A stretch of 64,000 nt of DNA, taken from contig NHNW01000015.1 of assembly GCA_002786025.1 (NCBI GenBank), positions 806,001 through 870,000 of the forward strand, read 5' to 3'. Below are positions 9,822 through 20,014 of the stretch, one piece after another (positions within the stretch are counted from its first letter, which is position 1; each line of letters opens with the position of its first letter). The position numbers and the translations under genes are program-made. Under the pieces are notes generated by a model. The model was not told where the DNA came from and made no database searches. It saw only the letters and a list, made by a program, of their open reading frames with translations. This DNA is from Zasmidium citrigriseum (Eukaryota; Ascomycota; Dothideomycetes; Mycosphaerellales; Mycosphaerellaceae).

Positions 9822-11157
9822 CTACAACCTCGCCCTCTCGCCACCTATCACTCCGGCCACCAGTCGTGAGACCTTCTCAGCCACCCCAATCGAGTTCTGA
9901 AAACCTGCTCCGCCATGGCCATACGCGTGCACCACCCACTGAGCCTGTCCTTCGTCATCTTGGACAGCCTCTCTTGCTACTCGCGCGCCACCTGTTCGAG
10001 CTGGCCTGAGGCCGACCTGACAGCCAAGCACCTCAAACGTCTTCCCAGGCCCAGTCAGTAGCTCGGGTGCAAGAGCAGCACAGCGCGCCTCGATCTTTGC
10101 AGACATCACGACGTCTTCCTCTGTGTCCCAATTGTTCTTCTGCTGGCAGCCTCCAAGAATCGTCACGCCACTGAGCGGACGTGGGATCACGTAGGAGATT
10201 ATGGTCTCGCCATTCTCATCTTTGGCCTGCTTCGTCACTGCTTCTTTGGGAACTCCCTTCACAACCAGGACCTGTCCTCGGACTGGATAGACCATCATGT
10301 CTCCACAAAGGTGTCGAGCACGCAGTCCGGTCGCATTGACAAAGACCGTCCGGTTCGAGTCATGCTGGGGATGATGCCGTTGGGCTATTGTCCTCGCTGC
10401 GACGATAGCGCCCCGGATTCCATCATTGTCAGGAAGATTGGCTCTGACCAATTGTCCACCGAGCTCCTTGATCCTTCGGGCTAGGTGCTTTAGGTAGAGA
10501 GGAACATCGATGAATATGCTTCGATACTGTACAGAAGCATATGGCTTGGTCTCCGAGTCTGCTGAGAGTTTCGATCTGAAATCGTCAACAAAGTCACGAA
10601 ACCAGAAGCCATCGCTTGTCCTGGGATCGCCAGTTGGAGTCAGGTCTCTATGATCGGGATCATCGTATATCAGCTTCGCGGGATACATCTGTTGAGGGTC
10701 AGTGTCCGCCCAAGGGGTTCGGTTCGAAACAACTCACGGCAAGACCACTTCGATCCGGGACAGCCACATTTCTGCTGGCATGCTCTTCGAGGCATATGCG
10801 CTTCCAGTAGAGGTACGACTGCCGATCCCAAGATTGCTGCTCCAGATCGTCCGGAGTACTATGCGATCTCCACTGCGCACCAGCCCTGTATTGATATGTC
10901 CTTGTCAGATGGACCCAATTCCATGCAAGAGCGTACTTACCATGGCGAGGTGTACCATGGCGATTTGTCTCCCGGCACCTGATCTGCTATCACCAATACA
11001 CGATAGCCTCTCTCCAACAAGGTCACGGCTATTTGGAGCCCTATTACTCCAGCCCTGGAGAGCAATCAGCCATGCGAACAACCTGAAAGCGCGACACAAC
11101 AGACCCTATCACAATAATGCTGTAATCTTGCTCCCTTGTCAGACGCGTACTTGGCAT
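9822..11157 (-). CDS. D-amino-acid oxidase (FAD), peroxisomal PTS1-like end
   Basis: Exons 11157-11105, 11054-10941, 10885-10738 and 10688-9822 give 393 residues, a normal length for the family. The N-terminus holds the FAD-binding Rossmann motif IIVIGAGVIGLQIAVTLLERG, interrupted by the first 50-bp intron. Other hallmarks are SPWAGAQWR, VFVNATGLRA, YPVRGQVLVVKG and, near the end, GLRPARTGGARV and HAYGHGGAGFQNSIG, which form the C-terminal flavin and substrate site. The enzyme oxidises D-amino acids to 2-imino acids plus H2O2. The protein ends ARL, which fits the PTS1 consensus for import into peroxisomes. The first donor is GTCTGT rather than GTRAGT. The nearby RidA gene is a likely functional partner. 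Confidence 0.9.
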
Positions 11158-12008
11158 GCTGTAGGGTTTGGCGCACGTGCAGCCCTTCAGTCATGCAACG
11201 GCAGGATGGCAGTCGCATTGGAGTGCTCGCGGGACGCTCCAATCACGCTTAAAACAGGCAATGGCTCGTTACTGGACAATCCTGCAGCTTTCGGATGGGC
11301 CGGCGGACTTGCCGGCTTCCTCTGACTCCAATTCCGACATCGCACAGTCTCCTCACAATGGCATGAAACCATGCTATTGACGATGCCCTCAGCGCCATGG
11401 ACGTCAACAGTCCATGATGAGCGTCGCTCATGCCCTCTCATCCTCAGGTACAACTGTGGCTTGGCGCTGACAAACTCGTCTTGAACCCATACGAACAGCT
11501 CTGGGGGAAGCTACCACACTAGGTAGGTGGTGCTCGAGTGCCTCATAGACAACACGTCTAACTCCGGACTTTGCAACCTCAAAGACATTGTCCGATCCTC
11601 ATCGCACGGAAGAGGACCTAATCGTAATTTTGGCTGACATTCGTTTGGTCAGCCTCGCGCCAGCACTGCGATTTAAAGGTAGTACAGTTCTCGTAGCTCT
11701 TGGCCGTTTTCAGGTTGGAGGTTCCGTGGAACTCACAAGCATGAGTAATGCATCAAAGTGCAAGGCATCGTAGCACAATATCCCGGAACGGGTCCCGGTA
11801 CGATGGAAGAAACACTTGCCGTCGTACAAGCCATGATCGGTTCTCCGGCGTTTGATTTCAAATGACATTCTACAGGCACAGCGAGCGCCGCTGTATATGA
11901 AAACGTGGCAGAGAGTAGATCAACATCGATCACCGTCATCGCTCCAGACATCTTCTGCGGTTCCCAATTAACCCCACCACCAAAGATCTAGCTTCATCAG
12001 TCACTACC
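11158..12008. other. Intergenic, 851 bp, divergent promoters
   Basis: It lies between the divergent starts of the oxidase and the short-chain dehydrogenase, so both promoters lie here. Short open frames exist, but none has a splice pattern or a recognisable family. Confidence 0.45.
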
Positions 12009-12823
12009 ATGGCCTCCCGCATCGCCATCGTCCTCGGAGCAGGCGCCAACATCGGCGCCAGTACCGTCCAGACATTTAAAGCTCATGGCTACAAAGTCGC
12101 CTACGCCTCTCGATCGACTTCCACCTCCAAACCGACCGACAACGACTTCGCCATCCAATGCGACTTCTCGCAGCCAAAGTCCGTCGAAACCCTTTTCGAA
12201 ACCGTCCGCAAGACATGGGGCGAACCACACGTAGTCATCTACAACGGTACATTGAACTAGACCTCCTGACCATCACAAGGGCTGACGATGCTTTCCAGCC
12301 TACTCCCACTACATGAACAAACCTGAAGAGTCGCTCGACGTTACCACCGAGCTTTTCGAGAAAGACCTTGCCGTCAACACGACGAGCGCTTTCGTCGCTG
12401 CCCGTGAGGCTCTGGCTAGTTTCAGGAAACTCGATGGACCACGGTCGTTCCTGTTCACGGGCAATATGCTTAACGAGGGACCTTATCCGAGTTTGCTTAC
12501 GCTTGGTGTTGGGAAGGCGGCGAGTGCGCATTTTGTGCAGTTGGCGGATCAGTTGTATAAGGAGCAGGATATGAGGTACGTCCTTTCTCAGAGTGTCCAA
12601 TTATGGCTGGGCTGCTGGCTGACGCTTGAGGTGCTGTAGGTTTCATTTTGTTGACGAGAGGACTGCCGAGGGAAAGGGCATGTTTACGGGACTTGGAGGA
12701 CAGGCTCATGCGGATATGTTTTTGAGTCTTGCGGAACGCACGACGAAGGAAGAGTTGCCGTGGCAGGTTACGTTTGTCAGTGGGAAGGGGTATGTGGCGT
12801 TTCCGCATGAGTTGATTTTGTGA
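12009..12823 (+). CDS. Atypical short-chain dehydrogenase/reductase lacking the catalytic Tyr
   Basis: Exons 12009-12246, 12299-12575 and 12640-12823 give 232 residues. A Rossmann cofactor motif is present at the N-terminus (IVLGAGANIGAS), and YNAYSH stands where classical SDRs have NNAG. The active-site region reads FLFTGNMLNE...PSLLTLGVGKAASAHFVQ: the Lys of YxxxK is kept, but the Tyr four residues before it is Leu. It may bind NAD(P) without normal redox chemistry, or use another residue. Splice junctions keep the frame (donors GTACAT and GTACGT). It lies between the oxidase and RidA genes and is convergent with RidA; whether it shares their pathway is unknown. Confidence 0.82.
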
Positions 12824-12873
12824 GTCTGAAGAGTCCGGAGTCAACTTTGTGCCTTGCTACCTGGGAGCAGATT

Positions 12874-13546
12874 TTATAGCTTCGCTGGCATATTGGCATC
12901 CGCGACCTGAGTTCGTTAGCAAGGCAAACCTATTTCGCGTTGATGGCCAGGAGCACTCACCTGAGCAATACACTCAATCTCCACACTCCCACCTCTAGGC
13001 AGCGTCTTAACAGCCACACAACTCCTCGCCGGCTTATGCTCGCCCGTCCACCACAACTTATACTCCTCGTTCACCTCACCAAAATCGCCCATATCCGCCA
13101 GGAAGATCTACAATCACACAAATCAGCCCCAACCCCAACCCCAACAACAGCACCACACCCCACCACACCCCGAAGAGAAGGTATAAAATGGACTTACATT
13201 AACCTTCATCACCCCATCCATGTTGCTCCCCGCCCTCTCCAGCACAGCCTTCAAATTCGCCAGACACTGTCTCGTTTTCTCACGAACGGTGCCTTCGATT
13301 AGCTTGCCGGAGGCGTCCATGTGCAGTTGGCCGGAGCAGTAGACGACGCCTGAGGGGGAGATGATGGCTTGGTTCTGTGCGGGTTGTTATTTTGGAGCCT
13401 TTGTGGGGGAGAGGAGGTGGTGAGGGCTTACGTGGGGAGCGCCCGCTGGGAGGACGTTAGTTGATGTGGTTGGTGGGTTGGGGAATGGGGAGGGATGTAC
13501 TTAGGGCGACGCCGGGGGTGTCGTTGATTCTACGGAGGGATGGCAT
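12874..13546 (-). CDS. RidA/YjgF/UK114 family imine deaminase, PTS1-like end
   Basis: Five exons (13546-13501, 13445-13432, 13374-13198, 13107-12961, 12906-12874) give 138 residues, the usual RidA length. Exon 2 is a 14-nt microexon. Family motifs in order are GAPHNQAIISPSGVVYCSGQ, REKTRQCLANLKAVLERAGS, VNIFLADMGDFGEVNEEY and PARSCVAVKTLPRGGSVEIE, with the conserved Arg that binds the substrate carboxylate. The final 33-nt exon adds VADANMPAKL; AKL is a good PTS1. RidA proteins speed hydrolysis of reactive enamine/imine intermediates to keto acids and ammonia. If the last 54-bp intron were retained, the protein would end GLPC at a TAA and lose the targeting signal. Confidence 0.88.
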
Positions 13547-13962
13547 TCTGGCGTTCCTGTAAGACGATTCCGGAACGCGAATTGGGTCTCAGTAGGATAT
13601 GATCGAATTTCAAGCATTCAAAGGTAAGATATTCATTTGTAGAAGAAGCGAAGTCGAGAGATGGACAAGGGTACTCCTACGGCCGGCAATTCCGGCCAAC
13701 GTTGATCTCGTCTTGCCCGCCATCGGCCAACTAGTGAGACCAGACAATTTGCTTAGGTGACTTGATCTGGTAATACCGGCATCGAAGATAGCCGCATATG
13801 GTTGACATTGGTCAAACTTATGAACGCTTTCCCTTGCCGGAAAGCTTGAGCTATCAGTCAGTCGACCAGGGGTTGTAGCCTGATGTACATTTCAGCGTAT
13901 CTCACATCAACACAGAACATTTCAAATCATCAATCATAACATCATTACCCTAGACGGCCCTC
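13547..13962. other. Intergenic, 416 bp
   Basis: It should contain the RidA promoter and the 3' end of the membrane protein upstream on the same strand. I see no gene or repeat. Confidence 0.45.
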
Positions 13963-16003
13963 TCAACCCTTGGGAACATGCAAAAACGACACAGCCTGCG
14001 AAGCATCATCAACCGTCGCCCGCTGCAACGACCACCTTGACCTCGGCATGACACTCTTCTCACTCTGCCACTCCTTCACACCATGAGCCTGCAGCGTCTC
14101 CTTATGCAAGTGGTAAAGTCCCTCAGACAGCCACTTCTCCCGTCGAGTACGCAGTCTACGACTCAACTTCGACACCAAGCCAACGATCATCTCAAACGTA
14201 AAGCCCAGGAAGACGAGTCCAGCTCCGACAACGACGAGGATGATGAGTCCTGCCATGTCGAAGTTGACGTAACCGTGAGGATCGCGGACTCGTTGGGTCT
14301 TACACTCGGCCTCTACGATGACTGGGCTCGGTGTCTGGACATACTTGTTGAAATCGGGATTCGCTGGACCAGCGGCGTAGGCGAGGACGAGGGCTTGCAT
14401 GCGAGCGAGGGCGATGGATTTCCAGTTGATCACTTCTTTGCGCCATTGGTCCATTGGTAAGATGGCGAGTTGTTGAAGGCCGTTGAGCGTGCGTGATGCT
14501 AGTAGAGCAGAGGGACCGCGGTCAAGTATGACAGCAGCGATAGAGGTCGTCGCCAGCGTAGGACCTATCCGTCCAGCCGTCGCCAGCTGTGCAACGTTGA
14601 GACCTTCGAGCTTCTCAGTCTTGTTCAGAATGTCGTTGATGCTGCTGAGCGGCGTGCATCGATCCTCAGACCCGGCGAGGCAGAATTGATGCTGTTCTTT
14701 GCATCCGATGACGGTGACCCAGCGAGTCGACGTGTAGAACGTCAAGTTCTTATCATTGTAGGGGATCTCGATAGCGTCCAGGGGAGATAGCCCGGCGGCG
14801 AAGAAGGGATCGTAGACCGGTGCCGGATATTTGATCGAGTTGCCTGCCAAAAATACGAGGGAGACGTCTCCGTCGGTCTGATCATAGAATGTAGTGTTGG
14901 CGACCCAGCCGTCGTGGACGGTGCTGGATCCTGGGATGTAGTTTGCCACCCTAGAGAGTTAGCAGAAGAAGACGGGGAGGATGGATATGGAGCTCACTTT
15001 GTAGTATATCCGATGGGATATGTTGATTGGAATGTCTCGTATTGGTACGTGAAGTTGTAATCATCTTCCGGGCCATAGAGGTACTGGACCAGTTGTTCTC
15101 CCTGAATGCCATCAGCGATATTCCATTGTACGATTCCATCAAACTCACAGGAGCGTAGTTCGCAGCCAAGGGTGTCCCAGTGGTATTTATTTGCTTGGCA
15201 TAGCCCGTGGTATGGATAGGCGAGCAAGTCGAAACCCTGCGATACTGCAGCGTCTCTGAGCGACGAGTGTTGATACCAAAGTCCCGATTTGAGTCCAATA
15301 GGCCCGTGTCCATGGTGATGACAGTCGAGTTGACTGTCTGGCATACAGCTTTATCCGTGAAAGGACATTCTCCTCCGTCCGTCGTGCTGAGGTTGAGCGA
15401 TTGAGTGGGATATGAGAGGCAGCGTGCTCCAGTGTCTTCGCTGCGATCGCCGTAGCATTGCTGAACGTAGGTGTCGGCCAATGTCGCCCCATTGATAGTG
15501 TCTGCTGAGAAGGCGTCGAAGACCTCAAGAGCTTCATGGTTCACACCACCAGGCACTTGAGGTATCCCACAGTACGGCGAGGCCGCGAGAAGCACATCAC
15601 CGCTGGTCCGGGTGTAGATGTACGGTGCATACAGTCCGCAGATCGTCCAGAGCAGGAAGATGGCGATGCAGATGAAGAGGTAGACAATAGTTCGCAGAAA
15701 GGCTCGCACCTTATATGAGCGATACCCGAACATCATCTTGAGCAATTGCGCGGCGGCATTGGCGGCAGTGTTGCTGTTCCGCAGCATGACCTGTCTCTGT
15801 GCGTGGAAGACATCTGGCGGTGCATTGGTCTTCTGGCGGATGCTGTATAGGATGTATCTCCAGATTGGCCAGGTAGCGACGGCTACAAGGTGGACGAATG
15901 TGACAAGGGCGGCAGCCAGAAAGCCGGCTGCTGTCGGACTGAGTGTGAGAACGAGCTCCTGTGCATTATGGTTGTACCAGACACCCTCGTAGACTGTCGC
16001 CAT
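13963..16003 (-). CDS. Large fungal membrane protein with extracellular N-glycosylated domain
   Basis: Exons 16003-15149, 15101-14998 and 14950-13963 flank two 47-bp introns and give 648 residues. Hydrophobic helices lie at about residues 20-50 (GFLAAALVTFVHLVAVATW), 100-125 (TIVYLFICIAIFLLWTICGL) and near 550 (LIILVVVGAGLVFLGFTFEM). The long segment between the last two contains many Cys (ASPYCGIPQ, QQCYGDR, ARCLSYP) and N-x-S/T sites, so it probably faces outside and is disulphide-bonded. A basic cytosolic tail follows the last helix. This layout is common in uncharacterised proteins of plant-associated ascomycetes. No enzymatic motif is visible. Confidence 0.82.
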
Positions 16004-16695
16004 GATGGATATTCAGACACATCAGAGTGAACTGAGCAGTCTTGGGAGCAAAAGCACTCAATCGTGGAGGAGATTATGGCTTTGAGCCCACGCCGAGGAT
16101 CGCCCTCATGGTTGTCAATGCTCGCTGCAGGGCGTAGACCTACTCAGCATGTCCCGTCGGTCTAGGCGGCCTCAGAAGTGAGGCTCTGCAAGCTCGACGC
16201 CTCTTCGAGCACATTTGTGTGCCTGGCGCCGGCGCCATCGGAGCAATTCCACAGCAAGATTGCTGAAAACGGGTTGATTTTCCATACGGGCTTTCGAGAT
16301 AGCATCGTCTTGGCCAATACGGTATCTGAGGAAGCGAGAGTGCAGATGGGGGCCGAAGCTTGTCGATGGTGGCAGAGAAAGGGAGCTCCGGAGCCGATGA
16401 AGTGAGCCGTCTCATTGGCGCCAGCCTCGCCTTTTATTGGCACGGGGAAGCTTGTTGCTTCACAAGCTCATCCTTCGCAAGCCTTAGCGTTGATTTGGCA
16501 AGCACGTGGCATCCATTGAAGGTTAGTACAACACCACAGCCTTCCGTGCTACTGCTGGTATCACGCCCTGGCTGGCACTGCCCGCGGTGTGGTTGAGCAA
16601 ATGAACGATATGAATCCACAAGATGGGAAACTGCCGCACCCAAGAGCATCTTGCGATTCCTTGTTGATCCCATAGCTTCGTGCCCACTGTCGAAC
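16004..16695. other. Intergenic, 692 bp, divergent promoters
   Basis: It lies between the divergent starts of the large membrane protein and the Cys-rich wall protein. No gene, repeat or RNA seen; overlapping short frames on both strands lack family features. Confidence 0.45.
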
Positions 16696-17811
16696 ATGAC
16701 CAGACACTTGATCGTGATCGGTGCTTTGTTTGCAGCTCTCGCAAGCTCAGCCCCCAATTACACAATCTCGGCCGAACGGTGTATCAACCCAGCTGGATAC
16801 CAGGCCTGCCTGGACCCAATCAACGCGCGGGCGACCACCTGCGAGAACAACGCGAACGGCGACACCAACCAAATCGAAGCTTGTGCCGACACAGCGACCG
16901 CCTTCGGCTTGGGCTGCATCTATGAGGATTGTTGGAACATCGTATGTACTTCAAGCTTCATATCGTGCCATTGCTGACTTGGAGTAGGTGTACAGCTGCG
17001 AAGTCCAAGAGATCGCCAGCCTGGTCGCTCAAACAGACAGTGCCCAAGGGTTGCTCTACTATCCGGCTCCAGACGATGCACCAGGTCGATGCTCTTGCAA
17101 CCTTGAAGCAGTCGAGCTCGTAGTCGTTGAATCACTGGCGGCTTTGGGGAACTGCACCAACAGCAGCTCCAATATAGACGCCTGCGAATGCTGCGCCCAA
17201 GCCGGGGCGTATGCTGGGTAAGTGATTTATCCGTCCTGCTGCATTATCAGCATTCTGACAAAACCAGTCTTTACGACATCTGTCCCGATGTCGACCCGCA
17301 AATCATCCTGCAGACCCTCCCAGGCATCGACTCACTCCTGACCACCTACGACCCCCAATTCTCTAGCTGCGGATCAATCCTGCAACAGAACAACTGCGTC
17401 AACGATCTCAAATATCCAGATTATGGAAGTGCAATCACTTATCTTTCCGCTCCCCCGTCATCTACTGGTACGGCTTCGTACTCGGATCTTTCGGGAGAGT
17501 TGTCGACGCCGAGTGCTTCAGTCCTGACGTACAACCCGATTTCGGGCATCAGCAGTGTTATCACGGCTGCGAGCGCGACTGGAGGAGGTTCGAATGCAAG
17601 CCCGATGAGTACCACGGCAGGTGGTGAAAGCGGCTCTGGAGCAATGCCGTCGATGACGGCGGCGGCGAATGGAGGGTCCTCAGATAGTAGTGGATCGGCT
17701 GCTAGTAGTGGCGCTGCTCCGTCTAGCACCATGGGCGGCATTGCCAATACTGGGAAAGGGTCAGTGGGATCCCTCGTTGGCATCGGTGCGTTGGTGGCCA
17801 TGGTTCTGTAG
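16696..17811 (+). CDS. Secreted Cys-rich protein, probably GPI-anchored to the wall
   Basis: Exons 16696-16941, 16988-17217 and 17268-17811 flank introns of 46 and 50 bp and give 339 residues. A signal peptide is evident (MTRHLIVIGALFAALASSAP). The first 200 residues are rich in Cys (CINPAGYQAC, GCIYEDCW, CSCNLEAVE, CECCAQAG, CGSILQQNNC). A Ser/Thr/Gly/Ala-rich stalk follows, and the protein ends in a hydrophobic tail (GSLVGIGALVAMVL) preceded by small residues, as in GPI-anchored wall proteins. The Cys spacing differs from a standard CFEM domain. The start at 16696 was chosen because it begins the signal peptide; an upstream in-frame ATG at 16651 would mask it. Confidence 0.83.
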
Positions 17812-17950
17812 GTAAGTAAACAGCATTCGTCGAACCGTTGATCATTAAGGTCGTTCGTATTTACGCTGTAGGCATAACTTCGCATCAATGACAGTCCGTA
17901 AAGAATGTTCCACTCCCGATTCTTTAGGAGTTGGCATGATGGGCAATCGC

Positions 17951-19734
17951 TTATTTTCCGTCGAGCGCAGAACGCACATCCTCAATCTCAACATCCCCAA
18001 CATCCCTATTCCAGCGTCAGCACATACACCCAATCAACAACCTCTTGCATACTTACCCCTTCCCAGTCCCCTCATCCTCCCCCTCAAAAATCTCCTTCCT
18101 CTCCACCTTCCTATAAACCTTGAACCAACTCCCCCTAAACACCGCCTCAATCTCCTCCGTCGACAACCCCGCAATCTCCGGCACAACAAAGAAAACATAC
18201 AAAATGGCAACAAAACACCAACTAGCGAAGAAAATGAAAGCGCCCCAGTTGTGCGTGCTGTCTAACAAAGAGGGCAGGGCGTAACCCATGGCGTAGCTGA
18301 AGAGCCAGTGGAAGGTTTGGCCGAAGGCGGCGCCGAAGGAGCGGATGTTGTGGGGCCAGAGTTCGCCGCCAAAGACGTAGGGGAGGGTTAGGAGGCCTGT
18401 GATAAGGAGTTAGTATGGGGGCTTGGGGTTGGATAGGGAGGGAGAATGGGAGGTACCGGCTGAGTATCCGAAGGAGTGGATGAAGATCATTGCGATGGCG
18501 GCTTTTGATGAGGCTGAGTCTTCTGTGTGGCTTACTTTGAGGTAGGTGCCGATGTAGATGTCGCCGATCATTTGGAGGGTTATGCCCAAGAAGAGGGATT
18601 TGCGACGACCCAGGGCGTCGATCAGGAAGAAGGATGTGATCAGGGCAAAGAAGAATCGGGCCAGGGTGTACATTCCCGTGAGAAAGATCTTGTGTGTGCC
18701 ACTGCCAGTGACACCGATGATTTCGAGGATTGGGACGAAGTAGGAACTGATGGTGTTGGCTCCCGACAACTGTGGTAAGGCGTAGCAGATCAAGACTTGT
18801 TGGATTCGACGCAGATTCGACTTCTTCGTAAAGGCCTCGCGGATGACTGCCATGTAGCTGTGTCTTGATGTGTGGATTCCGTCTCGTCTCCAGCTTTCCG
18901 TCTCTTCTCGTACCCAATGCAAGCGTGGATGATCCAATGGAAGACCTCGCAATTCCACGAGGGTTCTCACAGCCTGATCATGCTTATCCGTCATGAACAG
19001 CCAGCGCGGCGATTCGCACAGAAAGAAGCTGGCCACAATCCAGAGAGCGAGGTAGATGCATGGAGTGAAGAAGACGATCTGATACTGAAGGTCGCTAGTC
19101 GCAACGTGAAGTGTAATCCCGTAGACGCAAAAGACCGCGCAGAAGTGTGCCAGTCCCATAGCGACGGGGAACCAAGCCGTGACAATGCCTCTGATCTCAG
19201 CAGGAGCGATCTCAGCTAGAGACATCGGTCCAGTGACTGTCAAAGCACCAATTCCTAGTCCACTGATAATTCGAGCCGCATACAGCGCTGCCTTGTTTGA
19301 TGCGGACAGTGCAATCATCTGCCCGATGGTGTAGACGAGGCTGTAACAGCGGAACGACCATAGCCTGCCGAGTCTGTCGTTCGCCAGGAAGGATAGTGCG
19401 GCTCCAACAGCTTGGCCGATGAATGCCAACGATACGAAGTTCTTGATCGCTCCTGCATCTGTGCCAGAGTCGATGCCGAAGTGCTCTTGGAAGCCTTTTA
19501 GGGATGGCACTGTTGACGACATTCCTTGATCCCAGGCTGTACATTACATCAGCGTTTGATCAGGCATATGGTCAGATTGATGGACATACTCAGAGGCACT
19601 GCAGAAGTTGCATAGAGCATAGCCGTCAATATCATCTTCTTGTTGAAGATCACCTCATGCGGTGCCGATCGAATGGTCTTGCTATACTGTGCCAATGGCG
19701 ACCGAGCAAAGATATCCTTGATGCGTAAAGCCAT
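17951..19734 (-). CDS. MFS sugar-porter family transporter
   Basis: Exons 19734-19590, 19536-18457, 18396-18057 and 18005-17951 give 539 residues with about 12 membrane helices. Sugar-porter motifs are present: NDRLGRLWSF after helix 2, GLGIGALTVTGPMSLAEIAP with E-x6-RG after helix 4, CESPRWL before the central loop, QQVLICYALPQLSGANTISS in helix 7, and DALGRRKS. The last splice (AGGG/GTAAGT to ATAG/GG) adds an acidic tail ending ALDGK; without it the protein would stop at 18053 (522 residues). The substrate cannot be read from sequence. It is divergent from the lyase-like gene at 280 bp, which suggests import of that enzyme's substrate or a precursor. Confidence 0.9.
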
Positions 19735-20014
19735 AGTCTCATGAATTGATTCGATAGACTTCGTCCGTTAGCATTCCATGCACGCGACCATGGACACTAA
19801 TGTATACCCCATAGTTGACCTACATCAACCCCAGACTCCACCCCGGCAGCTCCAGCGGTAACTCCGGGTGGTACGGACTTGCCGGCGCCATTCCTCTTCA
19901 GCTCCTCCGACTTCTTCAATGTCAAGATATATCAACAGAATCCTAGAATTCGTATCAGCCATGATAAGCAATCTCAATCAGGCAGGACTTATCTCTCACG
20001 AACCATCACACATC
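19735..20014. promoter_or_regulatory. Divergent promoter of the porter and lyase-like genes
   Basis: This 280-bp gap lies between two start codons facing away from each other, so the genes may be co-controlled. I see a possible CGG-type half-site arrangement (cccggcagctcc, aactccggg, near 19840-19870) of the kind Zn2Cys6 proteins bind, but such sites are short and this is only a suggestion. Confidence 0.35.
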
